DNA from: Alphaproteobacteria bacterium
GTDB lineage: Bacteria; Pseudomonadota; Alphaproteobacteria; Micropepsales; Micropepsaceae
Reading direction: 5' to 3'
Length of the DNA: 64,000 bases
Assembly: GCA_028871795.1 (NCBI GenBank)
Contig: JAGWMG010000004.1
Span: 186,001 to 250,000, forward strand
Shown here piece after piece: positions 8,647-18,059 of this stretch. A program made the position numbers and the translations under genes. Under the pieces are notes generated by a model. That model saw only the letters and a program-made list of their open reading frames with translations. It made no database searches and had not been told where the DNA came from. Position 1 is the first letter of the stretch; each line of letters begins with the position of its first letter.

Positions 8647-9435
8647 TTAAAACAACAGCTTCAAGGCGACAAAAAATAGCACGCCGGCCAGGATATGGCG
8701 CAGCATCTGATCGGGCATGCGCGCCGCCAGCGCGCTGCCCACGAAAATGCCGGGCAAGGAACCCAGCAGAAGCGTGCCGAGCAGGGAAGCGTCAATGTTC
8801 CCGAGGAGCCAGTGCCCCACGCCTGCGGCGAGGGTCAACGGCACCGCATGGGCGATGTCGGACCCTACCAGCCGCGCCATCGGAAGTTCGGGATAGAGCA
8901 GGATCAGGGCCGTCACGCCGAGTGCCCCGGCACCGATCGACGTCGATGCCACCAGCGCGCCCAGGATCGCGCCGGTCAGGATCGTGAAGCGATGCGTTCT
9001 TGAGTCGCCGAGCGAACCGACGCGCGCTCGGTAGAACACCACGAGTTGACGCCGAAAGACGAGAGCACAGCAGGTCACCAGGAGCGTCGCACCCAGAATT
9101 TTGGACAAGAAAGCGTTTGCCGCGTGGTTGGAAACGCCGATGAAATGCAGTGCGAGCAGCGTGAGAATCGCCGCCGGCACGCTGCCGGCTGCCAATCGCC
9201 GGACCACCCGCCACTCGATGGTGTGATTGAGGCCGTGCATCAGCGATCCGCCGGTCTTGGTCGCGGACGCGTAAAGCAGGTCGGTGCCGACCGCCGTCAC
9301 CGGCTGGATTCCGAACAGCAGGATGAGGATCGGCGTCATCAGGGAACCGCCGCCCGTGCCCGTCAGTCCGACAAGCGCTCCGACGATGAAGCCCGATGCC
9401 ACAAAGCCCCAATTGACGGCATGAAAAAATACCAC
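8647..9435 (-). CDS. TSUP family (TauE/SafE-like) membrane permease
   Basis: 262 aa, about eight hydrophobic segments. It begins with the family's GFIVGALVGLTGTGGGSLMTP motif (shown in part) and has a second-half repeat (LGALVASTSIGAGALGVTAL), the duplicated half-structure of TauE/SafE proteins that export sulfite, sulfonates or other organic anions. The transported compound cannot be inferred: no sulfur-metabolism gene is adjacent. Start ATG at 9435. The downstream HD-hydrolase gene begins 11 bases after the stop. Confidence 0.85.
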   Translation of the reverse strand: MVFFHAVNWGFVASGFIVGALVGLTGTGGGSLMTPILILLFGIQPVTAVGTDLLYASATKTGGSLMHGLNHTIEWRVVRRLAAGSVPAAILTLLALHFIGVSNHAANAFLSKILGATLLVTCCALVFRRQLVVFYRARVGSLGDSRTHRFTILTGAILGALVASTSIGAGALGVTALILLYPELPMARLVGSDIAHAVPLTLAAGVGHWLLGNIDASLLGTLLLGSLPGIFVGSALAARMPDQMLRHILAGVLFFVALKLLF

Positions 9436-9535
9436 GTTCCGACTTTCATGCTTGCGACGGCCGAGAAATCACATGGAAGAGAAACGCAACATTTCCATAA
9501 CGGAGGGAACCGGACAACTGCCGGTTTCAGCCGCG

Positions 9536-10663
9536 TCAGACCGCCATCTTCCGCAGGATAGCGCTACCAGCCGAATAGCCGGCACCGAAGGCACAGAACT
9601 GGCCGTGATCGCCGGGTACGAGATCGGCGCTGTATTTGTGGAAAGCGATGATCGCGCCGGCAGAACTCGTATTGCCGTATTCATGGAGGATATCCGGTGC
9701 GAACCCCGGTTTTACATCGTAGCCTGCGACGCGACGCACGATCAACTCGCTCATGTTGATATTGGCCTGATGAAGCCAGAGCCGTTTGAGCGACGAGGGC
9801 TCAAGCGCGTTCTCGGCGAGATGCGCGAGAATGAAATCCGATACCAGGGGCACGATGTCCCTGAAGACCTTGCGGCCTGCCTGCACGAAGAGTTTGTCAC
9901 GGGCGCCGATGCCATTCGGGTCCGCGCGGTTCAGGAAACCGAAATTGTTGCGGATATTGTTGGAGAACCTGGTCTTCAACTTGATCGAGAGGATTTCCCA
10001 GGGATTGCGTCCTCGCACCGCATCCGCCCGCTCGACGACGAAGGCGGACGCCGCATCGCCGAAAATGAAATGGCTGTCGCGATCTCGGAAGTTCAAGTGG
10101 CCGGTCAATATCTCCGGGTTGCAGACCAGGATGGCGCGCGCCTGTCCCTGCGCGATCATGTCGAAAGCGACGGCCATAGCGAATATGGCCGAAGCGCAAC
10201 CGACATTCATGTCGAAGGCGAAACCCTCGATGCCGAGCGCATCCTGAACCTCCACGGCGATGGCCGGATAGGGCCGTTCCAGATTTGCGCAACTGACGAT
10301 GACGGCGTCGATGTCCCGTGCCTCGCGGCGCGAATTGGCGAGCGCTTCGCGCGCGGCCGCCACGGCGATTTCCGCGGACAAGGAAAGCTGCTCGTTCGGC
10401 CGTTCCGGAATGCGCGGGCACATGATTTTCGGATCGAGTACGCCGGTCTTGTCGATTGCGTAGCGGCTTTTGATGCCCGAAGCCTTGACGATGAAGTCGA
10501 CCGAGGAATCCTGCAGGGCCTCCATCGAGCCCGCGGCAATCGCATCCGCATGGGTCGCGTTGAAGCGGCGGACATATTCGTTGAAGGAGGCCACGAGTTC
10601 TTCGTTGGAGATCGATTGCGCCGGCGTGTAAAGCCCCGTCCCCGAAAGAGCCAATCCCGCCAC
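9536..10663 (-). CDS. Beta-ketoacyl-ACP synthase III-like protein (thiolase fold)
   Basis: 375 aa. The KAS III catalytic triad is complete: Cys156 in DMNVGCASAIF, His298 in LHQANINMSE and Asn331 in EYGNTSSAGA. Length exceeds housekeeping FabH (~320 aa), with extra sequence at about 35-90 and 235-255. A FabH paralogue starting on a non-standard acyl primer is therefore likely, for example in specialised lipid synthesis. The GTG start at 10663 is chosen because AAGGGGA lies 7 bases upstream; the open frame extends 30 codons further without a good ribosome site. Divergent from queC. No acyl carrier protein gene is nearby. Confidence 0.85.
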   Translation of the reverse strand: MAGLALSGTGLYTPAQSISNEELVASFNEYVRRFNATHADAIAAGSMEALQDSSVDFIVKASGIKSRYAIDKTGVLDPKIMCPRIPERPNEQLSLSAEIAVAAAREALANSRREARDIDAVIVSCANLERPYPAIAVEVQDALGIEGFAFDMNVGCASAIFAMAVAFDMIAQGQARAILVCNPEILTGHLNFRDRDSHFIFGDAASAFVVERADAVRGRNPWEILSIKLKTRFSNNIRNNFGFLNRADPNGIGARDKLFVQAGRKVFRDIVPLVSDFILAHLAENALEPSSLKRLWLHQANINMSELIVRRVAGYDVKPGFAPDILHEYGNTSSAGAIIAFHKYSADLVPGDHGQFCAFGAGYSAGSAILRKMAV

Positions 10664-10797
10664 GCTTGTATCCCCTTGGTTTTGGGGTCCACCGTGACCG
10701 ATGCACAAACGGAAGGCAAGCGCGTCAATTTGGCGTTTAGGATATGTTCGCATTCCGGCGGTGGCCTAGGGCGCCGCTTGGCGCTAAACAATCCGTT

Positions 10798-11496
10798 ATG
10801 ACAACGGACAACGCACTGGTGCTCTTTTCCGGTGGGCAGGATTCGACCACCTGCCTGGCGTGGACGCTGGCGCGCTTCAGCCGCGTGGAGACCGTCGGCT
10901 TCGATTACGGTCAAAGACATCGCGCGGAAATGGACGCGCGCGTACGCGTGCTGGCGGCCATCCATACACGCTTTCCCGATTGGGCGGGACGGCTGGGGGA
11001 GGATCACACGCTTTCGCTCGACGTGCTGAAACAGATCGGCGGAACGGCGCTGACAAACGCGATGACGATTGAAATGGGCGCCGACGGGCTGCCCACGACC
11101 TTCGTGCCTGGCCGCAATGTGATGTTCCTCACCGCCGCGGCGGCGCTGGGCTATCGGCGCGGCATCGCCGATCTGGTCGGCGGCATGTGCGAGACGGATT
11201 TTTCCGGCTATCCCGATTGCCGCGACAAGACGATCGAAGCGACAGCCGCGGCATTGACCCTGGCACTCGCCCGCCGCGTGACGATCCACACGCCCCTGAT
11301 GTGGATCGACAAAGCGGCGACTTGGTCGCTGGCGGAGGAACTCGGCGGCGTGGCACTCGTCGATCTTATCCGTGAGGAGACCGTCACCTGCTATGAAGGC
11401 GACCGCAGCCATCGCCACGATTGGGGCACCGGGTGCGGTGCCTGCCCAGCCTGCGTTCTGCGCGCCAAAGGCTATGCGAAATACAGGGCTCGATGA
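10798..11496 (+). CDS. queC: 7-cyano-7-deazaguanine synthase
   Basis: 232 aa. Converts 7-carboxy-7-deazaguanine to preQ0 with ATP and ammonia. ATP pyrophosphatase P-loop SGGQDSTT at residues 11-18; C-terminal zinc site Cys198, Cys213, Cys216, Cys219 in [15 protein letters not shown]. The ATG at 10798 is used because the protein begins directly before the P-loop strand, as in the family. The stop overlaps the queE ATG (ATGA). queD is not in the window; queF lies 30 kb away. Confidence 0.95.
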   Translation: MTTDNALVLFSGGQDSTTCLAWTLARFSRVETVGFDYGQRHRAEMDARVRVLAAIHTRFPDWAGRLGEDHTLSLDVLKQIGGTALTNAMTIEMGADGLPTTFVPGRNVMFLTAAAALGYRRGIADLVGGMCETDFSGYPDCRDKTIEATAAALTLALARRVTIHTPLMWIDKAATWSLAEELGGVALVDLIREETVTCYEGDRSHRHDWGTGCGACPACVLRAKGYAKYRAR

Positions 11497-12128
11497 CGTA
11501 CCAGGTGAAGGAAATCTACTACACCCTGCAAGGCGAGGGCGCCCGCAGCGGGCGGGCGTCCGTGTTCCTACGTTTTGCCGGCTGCAATCTTTGGAGCGGG
11601 TTGGAACGCGACCGCGCGAGCGCCGTCTGCCGCTTCTGCGATACGGATTTCGTGGGGACGGACGGCATCGGCGGCGGGAAATTTTCCGACGCCGAAACTG
11701 TGGCACGGGCGGTAGCCGAGCGTTGGCCGAGTAACGGTGTGGCGCAGCCTTATGTGATCTGCACTGGCGGAGAGCCGCTGTTGCAGCTCGACGATGCGTT
11801 GATCGCCGCGCTGCACGCGCGAGGCTTCGAAATCGGCATCGAAACCAACGGTACTCTGCGCGCCCCGGCAGGCATTGAGTGGATTTGCGTCAGCCCCAAG
11901 GTGAACGCGGAGCTGGTGCTAACAAGCGGCCAGGAATTGAAGCTCGTCTATCCGCAGGAGGGCGTGCCGCCGGAGCGTTATGCGGCTCTCATCTTCGACC
12001 ATTTTTTCTTGCAGCCGATGGACGGGCCGGAGCGCGAGGCTCATACGCGTGCCGCCACGGACTACTGCCTGGCCCATCCGCAATGGCGCCTCAGCCTGCA
12101 AACCCACAAGCTGATCGGGATTCGCTAA
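11493..12128 (+). CDS. queE: 7-carboxy-7-deazaguanine synthase (radical SAM)
   Basis: 211 aa. Radical SAM enzyme converting 6-carboxytetrahydropterin to CDG. The cluster-binding cysteines are Cys31, Cys46 and Cys49 (CX14CX2C), the widened QueE spacing common in proteobacteria rather than CX3CX2[21 protein letters not shown], the SAM-binding TGGEPLLQ and [10 protein letters not shown] at the C-terminus are typical. Translationally coupled to queC. The nitroreductase gene ends convergently 4 bases downstream. Confidence 0.95.
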   Translation: MTYQVKEIYYTLQGEGARSGRASVFLRFAGCNLWSGLERDRASAVCRFCDTDFVGTDGIGGGKFSDAETVARAVAERWPSNGVAQPYVICTGGEPLLQLDDALIAALHARGFEIGIETNGTLRAPAGIEWICVSPKVNAELVLTSGQELKLVYPQEGVPPERYAALIFDHFFLQPMDGPEREAHTRAATDYCLAHPQWRLSLQTHKLIGIR

Positions 12129-12132
12129 TTTC

Positions 12133-12726
12133 TCAGAATCTGGTGACGATCTTTTCCATGTCGGGCCGTGGGCGTTCCTCCAGCGGCACCGTGCTCTTGC
12201 CGATGTAGATGAACCCGGCGATCCGTTCGCCCGGCCTTAGACCCAATCGTTCCAAGACCAGCGGATGATAAGCGCACCATTCGGTGATCCAGTTGGCGAC
12301 GAAGCCCAGCGCATGGGCGGCAATCAGCATGGTCTGGCAGACGGCGCCTGCGGAAAGCTGCTGCTCCCATTCCGGGATCGGAATGGCTTGGCGTACGCAG
12401 CTGACCACGCCGACGACCACCGGCGCGCGCAGGAACCGCCCGGCTTCCAGCGCCTCGCGTTCGGCCGTGACCGCTTCTGTGATCTTCAGGCATTCGACAA
12501 GCATCTCGCCAAAGCGCGCCCGCGCCTCGCCCTCGAAGACGATGAACCGCCAGGGAAACAGCTTGCCGTGATCGGGGACACGGGCCGCCGCCCGCAGGAT
12601 GATCCGAAGCTCTTCGGCGTTGGGGCCGGGGCCGGTCATGGCCTTGGCCGAGCCGGACCGCCGGGAAAGCAGCAAGTCGATGGTCTGTGGCGCTGGCCGG
12701 TTCAATACCGGGGGTCCTGGATTCAT
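12133..12726 (-). CDS. Nitroreductase family protein (YdjA-like)
   Basis: 197 aa FMN-dependent fold. LLSRRSGSAKAM near the N-terminus supplies the flavin-phosphate-binding Arg pair; AARVPDHGKLFPWRF and GFIYIGKS fit the small, single-domain YdjA/nitroreductase subgroup. Reduces nitro compounds or quinones with NAD(P)H in other members; the physiological substrate is unknown. Convergent with queE. It begins 117 bases from the divergently transcribed cysE. Confidence 0.8.
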   Translation of the reverse strand: MNPGPPVLNRPAPQTIDLLLSRRSGSAKAMTGPGPNAEELRIILRAAARVPDHGKLFPWRFIVFEGEARARFGEMLVECLKITEAVTAEREALEAGRFLRAPVVVGVVSCVRQAIPIPEWEQQLSAGAVCQTMLIAAHALGFVANWITEWCAYHPLVLERLGLRPGERIAGFIYIGKSTVPLEERPRPDMEKIVTRF

Positions 12727-12843
12727 GATGAACCTATGTCAGTTTCCCGGGTTGTAGCTTGGCCGGGGCTTCCTATCTAGATCGGGGTGGCACTTTGGCA
12801 ATGTGCCCGCCCTACGGTAAAGTGCGCCTTCAGGGAGAACGAT

Positions 12844-13659
12844 ATGGCCGTCAGAGGCGAAAAGGTCGCCAGTCTTGACCCGATCTGGAGCGCCTTGCGC
12901 GAGCAGGCACAGCAATTGGCGACGCGCGAGCCGGCGCTGGCCAGCTTGGTGCACGCCACCATCCTCAATCATAGCCGGCTGGAGGATGCGCTCAGCTATC
13001 ACCTCGCCAAGAAGATCGGCGGCGAGGAAATGAGCCCGATGCTCCTGCGCGAGATTTTCGAGGAAGCCATCAACGCCGATCCGGCCATCGCCGACGCTGT
13101 GCGCGCCGATCTCTCGGCGGTGTTCGACCGCGATCCCGCCTGTCATTCCCACGCGGAGGCGTTCCTGTTCTACAAAGGCTTTCATGCGCTGGAGGCCTAT
13201 CGCATCGGCCATTGGCTGTGGGCGCAGAAGCGCGACGGCATGGCGCTGTTCTTCCAGAGCCGGATTTCGGAATTGTTCGCCGTCGACATCCACCCCGCCG
13301 CCAAGCTCGGCCGCGGGATTATGATCGACCACGCCACCGGCGTCGTCATCGGTGAGACCGCGGTGGTGGAGGACGACGTCTCGATGCTGCACGGCGTGTC
13401 GCTGGGCGGCACCGGCAAGGAGCAGGGTGACCGCCATCCCAAGATCCGCCGCGGTGTGCTGCTGTCGGTTGGCGTCAAGGTGCTGGGCAACATCGAGATC
13501 GGCGAGTATTCGCGCATCGGCGCCGGCTCCGTGGTGCTCAAATCCGTTCCGGCGCACTGCACGGCCGTCGGCGTGCCCGCGAAGCTGGTCAACTGCTCCG
13601 GCTGCGATCGACCGTCGCAGGAAATGGATCAGTTCATCGACGAAGCGGACGGCAAGTAA
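12844..13659 (+). CDS. cysE: Serine O-acetyltransferase
   Basis: 271 aa. Makes O-acetylserine for cysteine synthesis. N-terminal helical SATase domain (about 8-150, with CHSHAEAFLFYKGFHALEAY) followed by a left-handed beta-helix of hexapeptide repeats (IGETAVVEDDVSMLHGVSLG onward) containing the catalytic His pair region and GGTGKEQGDRHPKI. Start ATG at 12844 has AGGGAGA at about 6-base spacing; the frame is open further upstream without support. The C-terminal tail ends before a DUF3126-type gene 86 bases on. Confidence 0.95.
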   Translation: MAVRGEKVASLDPIWSALREQAQQLATREPALASLVHATILNHSRLEDALSYHLAKKIGGEEMSPMLLREIFEEAINADPAIADAVRADLSAVFDRDPACHSHAEAFLFYKGFHALEAYRIGHWLWAQKRDGMALFFQSRISELFAVDIHPAAKLGRGIMIDHATGVVIGETAVVEDDVSMLHGVSLGGTGKEQGDRHPKIRRGVLLSVGVKVLGNIEIGEYSRIGAGSVVLKSVPAHCTAVGVPAKLVNCSGCDRPSQEMDQFIDEADGK

Positions 13660-13745
13660 TTCCGCTGCCGCGCACCGTGCCGTTAAGGCGCTTGACCGGC
13701 AATCGCGGCTATGCGAGTTCAAGCCGTACCGTTAGGGAGACGCCT

Positions 13746-13979
13746 GTGACCCGCAGCGAAATCTGGCGCATCGAGAAGTACCTACGGAACCTGTTTCGTC
13801 TCGATACGATTTCTGTGATCGAGCGGCCCAAGCAGGCGGACTCTGTCGAAGTTCACGTCAATGGCGAATTCATCGGCGTGATCTTCAAGGACGAGGAGGA
13901 TGGCGAAACCTCCTATGCCTTCAACATGGCCATTCTGGAAATGGATTTGCCCGAGCCGCCGGCCAGCCGCGCAGGATAA
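13746..13979 (+). CDS. DUF3126-type small conserved protein
   Basis: 77 aa, soluble. It reads as the small alphaproteobacterial DUF3126 family: TRSEIWRIEKYLRNLF, SVEVHVNGEFIGVIFKDEED and SYAFNMAILEMDL. No catalytic residues are evident and the function is unknown. The GTG at 13746 is chosen because AGGGAGA stands 5 bases upstream and homologues begin here. It follows cysE by 86 bases and precedes a membrane protein by 6 bases, so a cysE-DUF3126-membrane protein transcript is likely. Confidence 0.8.
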   Translation: MTRSEIWRIEKYLRNLFRLDTISVIERPKQADSVEVHVNGEFIGVIFKDEEDGETSYAFNMAILEMDLPEPPASRAG

Positions 13980-13985
13980 GTTGTC

Positions 13986-15221
13986 ATGCAGGTGACCGGG
14001 GACGGCAATGTCGCCGGCGCGGCCATGCGTTTCGCGCTCCGCCATCGCGTCCTGCTGAGTTCGGCGGCATTATCCGCCCTGTGCGTCTGGACAGTCGGGG
14101 ACGCTGCAAGAGCCGCCCTTGGTGGCGCACCACTTCTCGAGGCAGCGCTCATCCTCGCGGGCGCCGCCCTGGCTGCGGTTTCTCTTCTCTTTTATACCCG
14201 GCATTGGGCGTTGGCGTTATTGACCGCTGCGGCTCCGCTGCCGGGTCTGACCTGGGCCGCGCCAACGGGTGCCGGCGACGCGTTCGGCGCCGTCCCTTTA
14301 CTGGCTTACGTCTTCGCCTATGCCGTGGCGGTCGTGCTGGCGCACAACGTTCTGGTCCGCACGCTGGACAGTGGCGTGGTCGAGCATCCCTTCAAACCGG
14401 CTGGGGCAGCCGTCGCGCTGATGTCCGCCATGGCGCTGTCGTGGTTCTGGCGCACCCCCGCAGGAGCGGCGGCGTATCAGGCCGTGCTGGATGCCGTACT
14501 GGCCGTCGTTTCGACGTTGATTGTCATGCCGATCGGCGCGGCGTTCCTGCAATTCGACGAGGTGTTCGTCGCCGTAGCCAACCGCGCGCGCGAACGCCGT
14601 CAGCGGCTGTTCGAAAAGATTGGCGTGGTCACTATGCCGCGCTGGGGCATGAGCATCGCCGGCATCGCTTTGATCTTCATCGCCTTGGCGGGGTTCGGGG
14701 CCGAACCGGCGCTTTTCTCCAAGCATTTCGGGAGCGTATTCGCGGCGTCGCTGGGTCTGGCCTTCGCGTTTTCCGTGGTGGTTTGCGGCGGCTGGCGCGA
14801 AGGGCTTGGCGTCACGGTCGCCGCAGGACTGGCCGGCCTGATGGCGTTGTGGGCTTTTGCAGAAATTCGCAACGTCGCTCAGGCATCGAGAGTCGGCGTC
14901 ATGGAGATCATGTCGCTGACGTTCTTCCTGGCCTTCTGCAGTGCCAGACGCGCGGCGAAGTATCGACGCCTCGGCGACGATCCCTCGGTCGCAAGGTTGC
15001 GCGCCGTGGAAGATCTCGGCGGACCGCAACTGATTGCCGTCCTTGGCGGGATCGCTGCCGTGCTGCCGTCCGTCGTGGTGCATCACGCCTACGCGGCTTA
15101 TCCGGTGGCCCTGGCGTTTGCTGGCGCAGGTGCTGTCGGTTTTGCACCCGCCCTGGCGACGGCTTGCGCGGCGTTGCTTCCCCGGCGGCGTTCCGTCGAA
15201 GAGCTATACGGGCGGGACTGA
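13986..15221 (+). CDS. Polytopic membrane protein, unknown function
   Basis: 411 aa with roughly ten hydrophobic segments, for example 19-36, 46-70, 100-122, 130-150, 165-188 and 218-238. A basic loop around 195-212 (NRARERRQRLFEK) suggests a cytoplasmic face. I recognise no transporter or enzyme signature. Only 6 bases separate it from the DUF3126-type gene, so they are probably cotranscribed. Codon use looks native. A gene of unknown role in the inner membrane is all that can be supported. Confidence 0.7.
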   Translation: MQVTGDGNVAGAAMRFALRHRVLLSSAALSALCVWTVGDAARAALGGAPLLEAALILAGAALAAVSLLFYTRHWALALLTAAAPLPGLTWAAPTGAGDAFGAVPLLAYVFAYAVAVVLAHNVLVRTLDSGVVEHPFKPAGAAVALMSAMALSWFWRTPAGAAAYQAVLDAVLAVVSTLIVMPIGAAFLQFDEVFVAVANRARERRQRLFEKIGVVTMPRWGMSIAGIALIFIALAGFGAEPALFSKHFGSVFAASLGLAFAFSVVVCGGWREGLGVTVAAGLAGLMALWAFAEIRNVAQASRVGVMEIMSLTFFLAFCSARRAAKYRRLGDDPSVARLRAVEDLGGPQLIAVLGGIAAVLPSVVVHHAYAAYPVALAFAGAGAVGFAPALATACAALLPRRRSVEELYGRD

Positions 15222-15271
15222 CGTCGCGCCGCCGGTTGCACTGCCGAAATGAGCTGCCCACGCAGCACAAA

Positions 15272-16012
15272 TCAAGGTCGGCGCTCCAACCGCGCCGTCT
15301 CGAACGAGGCGATGAGATTATGCACGCCATCGTCGATTTCGCGCCATCTCGACAAATGCGTGCGCTTGTAGCGGTAGAACATTGAGATGCCACGCGCCAA
15401 GGGCGTATCGCGCACGCAATTCGGGCTGGCGACATCGGGTCCAAGTCGTGTGCAGCGCATCACGAGAAGGCCCCTGGACATTTCGCCAACGAACAGGTCT
15501 TCGTTGTGATAACCCGAATCCTGGCGGAAGGCGTATTGCCTGAGCCCATACGGTCCCTCCGTGCCGCGCGGGTCGACCACGTAGCCCATGTAGACCCGAT
15601 CGAGGCGGTCCGATTCGCTCAGGTTGAGGTCGTCCTGCCGGATACGCATTTCGATGATCGGCGAATGCGCGCTGTTGTCGGTAAAGGTCTGCGCTTCCCA
15701 ATTCGACCAGCCTTCCATCTCCGGAAAAATCGCGAACAGTGCGATCTCGCGCCGGTCGCCGCCCTGGCGTGCGCTTTCGTACTCCAGATAGTTGGCCGGG
15801 ATGTGGAAGACGTGGCCGCTGATTCTCAGGGTCACGACATCGCTGCGCGAGGTCGGAGAGACCTGCTCCTCGAAGAGATTGGAGGCGCTGGGGGTGAGGT
15901 AGAGCGCCAGGAACAACAGCGACATCGCAACCGTGACCAGGAGCACCACGAGCGGGATCAGCCACCCGGAGCGCTTCCGGATTGTTTCGTCGTCGTCAGT
16001 CGTTCGGCTCAT
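15272..16012 (-). CDS. Single-pass membrane protein, unknown function
   Basis: 246 aa. A short charged cytoplasmic N-terminus (TTDDDETIRKRSG) is followed by one transmembrane helix (about 18-40, IPLVVLLVTVAMSLLFLAL) and a ~200-residue periplasmic domain rich in aromatics and acidic residues. Two cysteines late in the domain (RCTRLG, NCVRDT) could form a disulfide. No known domain recognised. Convergent with the polytopic membrane gene. Confidence 0.7.
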   Translation of the reverse strand: MSRTTDDDETIRKRSGWLIPLVVLLVTVAMSLLFLALYLTPSASNLFEEQVSPTSRSDVVTLRISGHVFHIPANYLEYESARQGGDRREIALFAIFPEMEGWSNWEAQTFTDNSAHSPIIEMRIRQDDLNLSESDRLDRVYMGYVVDPRGTEGPYGLRQYAFRQDSGYHNEDLFVGEMSRGLLVMRCTRLGPDVASPNCVRDTPLARGISMFYRYKRTHLSRWREIDDGVHNLIASFETARLERRP

Positions 16013-16220
16013 TCCCGGTCCCGTGCCGAGTCGGCAATCGATCCATCTAGCATAAACGAATTAACGTCTCGCACCGCGGCTTGGACGCAACAATTCGGGA
16101 CAACATGCGCTCACAGCCTGCCGCGAACCACCCGAAAAGCGTCCCGCAACGGCACAAATCGCGCCGCCGGAGCGGGCACGACGGCTGCAACGGCTATGCA
16201 AAGCGCTCGGGAGGGGCAAG

Positions 16221-16511
16221 TTGCGCGAAATCGTCGTTGTCTTGTTCGCGGTTGCCGCCGGCTTCACGGCCTCGGGGATTGTGGCAAATCTGTACCGACT
16301 GCTGGCGAAAAAGCCCGAAAGCAATTTCGGCAAGACGGTCTATGTCGCGGTCATGGTTGTCGCCGGTCCGAGCGTGCTCGTAGACAAGGCGGCCAAGAGC
16401 TTCCGGGCGAAGGGATGCTCCCGCAACGCTTTGTTCCTGGCGGCCGCGGTCGCCGGCTACTGGAGTTTCGCTATCGGACTCTTCGTCCTGACTGTCAGCT
16501 TAGCTCTGTAA
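16221..16511 (+). CDS. Small membrane protein, unknown function
   Basis: 96 aa with three probable helices (about 3-25, 38-55 and 70-95) and a basic loop KAAKSFRAKGCSRNA between the last two. Start is TTG at 16221 with GGAGGGG a few bases upstream; no nearby ATG fits. It ends 3 bases before the convergent phoH stop. Several alphaproteobacteria carry such ~100-aa orphan membrane proteins; no function can be given. Confidence 0.6.
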   Translation: MREIVVVLFAVAAGFTASGIVANLYRLLAKKPESNFGKTVYVAVMVVAGPSVLVDKAAKSFRAKGCSRNALFLAAAVAGYWSFAIGLFVLTVSLAL

Positions 16512-16514
16512 CTC

Positions 16515-17261
16515 TCAGAGAACAGTCAACATTCCCGCAACCAGCGGGTGGCGCACGATGTCGCTTTCGCCCAACCTGATGACCGTGATCTCAGGTACTT
16601 TTTCGAGCCGATCCGCCACCTCGCGCAACCCCGACAAGCCGCTCAGCAGGTCCGTCTGATCGGGGTCCCCTGTCAGAACCATCGTCGAGCGCCAGCCCAG
16701 CCGCGTCAGCAGCATCTTGAGCTGGCCATAGGTGCAGTTCTGCGCCTCGTCGATGACGATGAAACAGTCGTTCAGCGTGCGCCCGCGCATGTAGGCGACC
16801 GGAGCGATCTCGATGACGCCTTCGGCCAGCAACGCTTTGAGCCGTTTGCTTCCAAGGCGTTCGGTCAACGCGTCATAGAGCGGCCGCAGATACGGTGCCA
16901 GTTTGTCCTGCAGATCGCCGGGCAGAAAGCCTAGACTCTCGCCGGCTTCCACTGCGGGACGGGAGAGCACGACGCGGCCGACGCGTCCGGACTCCAGTGC
17001 CTCCACGGCCTTGGCGATGGCGAGGTATGTCTTGCCGGTGCCGGCGGGCCCGAGCGCCACGGCCACGGAGCGTTCGTCGATGGCGTCCATGAGGCGTTGC
17101 TGAACGGGGCTCATAGCCCGAACGTTTTTTACGTATTTACGGCTGCGCGGATCTCCATCGTGTGGATTCCAGCCGCAGCGGACTGGAAACAAAGGATGGA
17201 TGTTTTCGTCGTCTGTAAAGTTGGCTTCACGGGACTTGTAACGCGCGGAACGCTTGGCCAT
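16515..17261 (-). CDS. PhoH family ATPase
   Basis: 248 aa cytosolic P-loop ATPase: Walker A GPAGTGKT, SRPAVEAGESLGFLPGD, Walker B CFIVIDEAQN and sensor TGDPDQTDL. The ~50 residues before the Walker motif are basic and lack the KH-like domain of longer PhoH/YbeZ proteins, so this is the short PhoH type. RNA-related helicase or NTPase roles have been proposed for the family. The ATG at 17261 has AGGGAGC at good distance. The 267-base interval to the divergent carbonic anhydrase gene must hold both promoters; I see no other element there. Confidence 0.85.
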   Translation of the reverse strand: MAKRSARYKSREANFTDDENIHPLFPVRCGWNPHDGDPRSRKYVKNVRAMSPVQQRLMDAIDERSVAVALGPAGTGKTYLAIAKAVEALESGRVGRVVLSRPAVEAGESLGFLPGDLQDKLAPYLRPLYDALTERLGSKRLKALLAEGVIEIAPVAYMRGRTLNDCFIVIDEAQNCTYGQLKMLLTRLGWRSTMVLTGDPDQTDLLSGLSGLREVADRLEKVPEITVIRLGESDIVRHPLVAGMLTVL

Positions 17262-17528
17262 GGATGCTCCCTGGTCAAAAAACGAACGCTTATCGGAAGG
17301 TTTAACGAGGCATATGCGCAAGGGCGGCGCACCGCGCCCCGGACGTTTGGAATCTGCAAAGTGCAGCGACGCACCGTAATCCTGCCCCCGTCGCCAAAGA
17401 ATCACGCCAACGCATTCAGAGTAACAGAACTCCGAAAACCGGAATCGATTTTTTTTCGCGTGTCTAGCTTAGCCGTCAAATCGTCGTCACAATGTCAAAT
17501 GCAACAGCTACACAGACGAGACTTGCAG

Positions 17529-18059
17529 ATGCCGATCTATTCCTTGGAAGAGATTGCGCCGGAGTTTCCGGCAGACGGCCGATACTGGATTGCGCCGACG
17601 GCGGTGGTCATCGGCCGCGTGCAACTGATGACGAATGCGAGCATCTGGTTCGGAGCCGTTCTACGCGGCGACAACGATTTGATTTCCATCGGCGAGAACA
17701 GCAACATTCAGGATAATGTCCTGATTCACACCGATCTGGGACAACCTGTGACGGTGGGTGCGAACGCGACGGTCGGCCACAGCGCGATCCTGCATTCGAC
17801 CGCCATCGGGGACAATTCCATAATCGGCATGGGTGCCACTTTGCTCAACCGTTCGCGGATCGGGAAGAATTGCATCGTCGGCGCGAATGCGCTCGTCACC
17901 GAAGGGAAGGAGTTTCCCGATGGGATGTTGATCGTCGGCACTCCGGCGCGCGCGATGCGTCCGTTGACCGACGCAGAACTGATGCTGGTGAAGGCGTCGG
18001 CGGACATCTATGTCGCGAACTATCGACGTTTTGTCAACGCACTGAGATGGCTGGATTGA
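17529..18059 (+). CDS. Gamma-carbonic anhydrase family protein
   Basis: 176 aa. Left-handed beta-helix of hexapeptide repeats (about 15-135) with the family's metal His residues placed in VLIHTDLG and TVGHSAILHS, and GTPARAMRPL before the C-terminal helix. Similar to YrdA/PaaY/CaiE-type trimers, some of which hydrate CO2 and others act on thioesters. The ATG at 17529 gives the usual length. Its stop lies directly against the stop of the convergent GYF-domain gene. Confidence 0.85.
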   Translation: MPIYSLEEIAPEFPADGRYWIAPTAVVIGRVQLMTNASIWFGAVLRGDNDLISIGENSNIQDNVLIHTDLGQPVTVGANATVGHSAILHSTAIGDNSIIGMGATLLNRSRIGKNCIVGANALVTEGKEFPDGMLIVGTPARAMRPLTDAELMLVKASADIYVANYRRFVNALRWLD

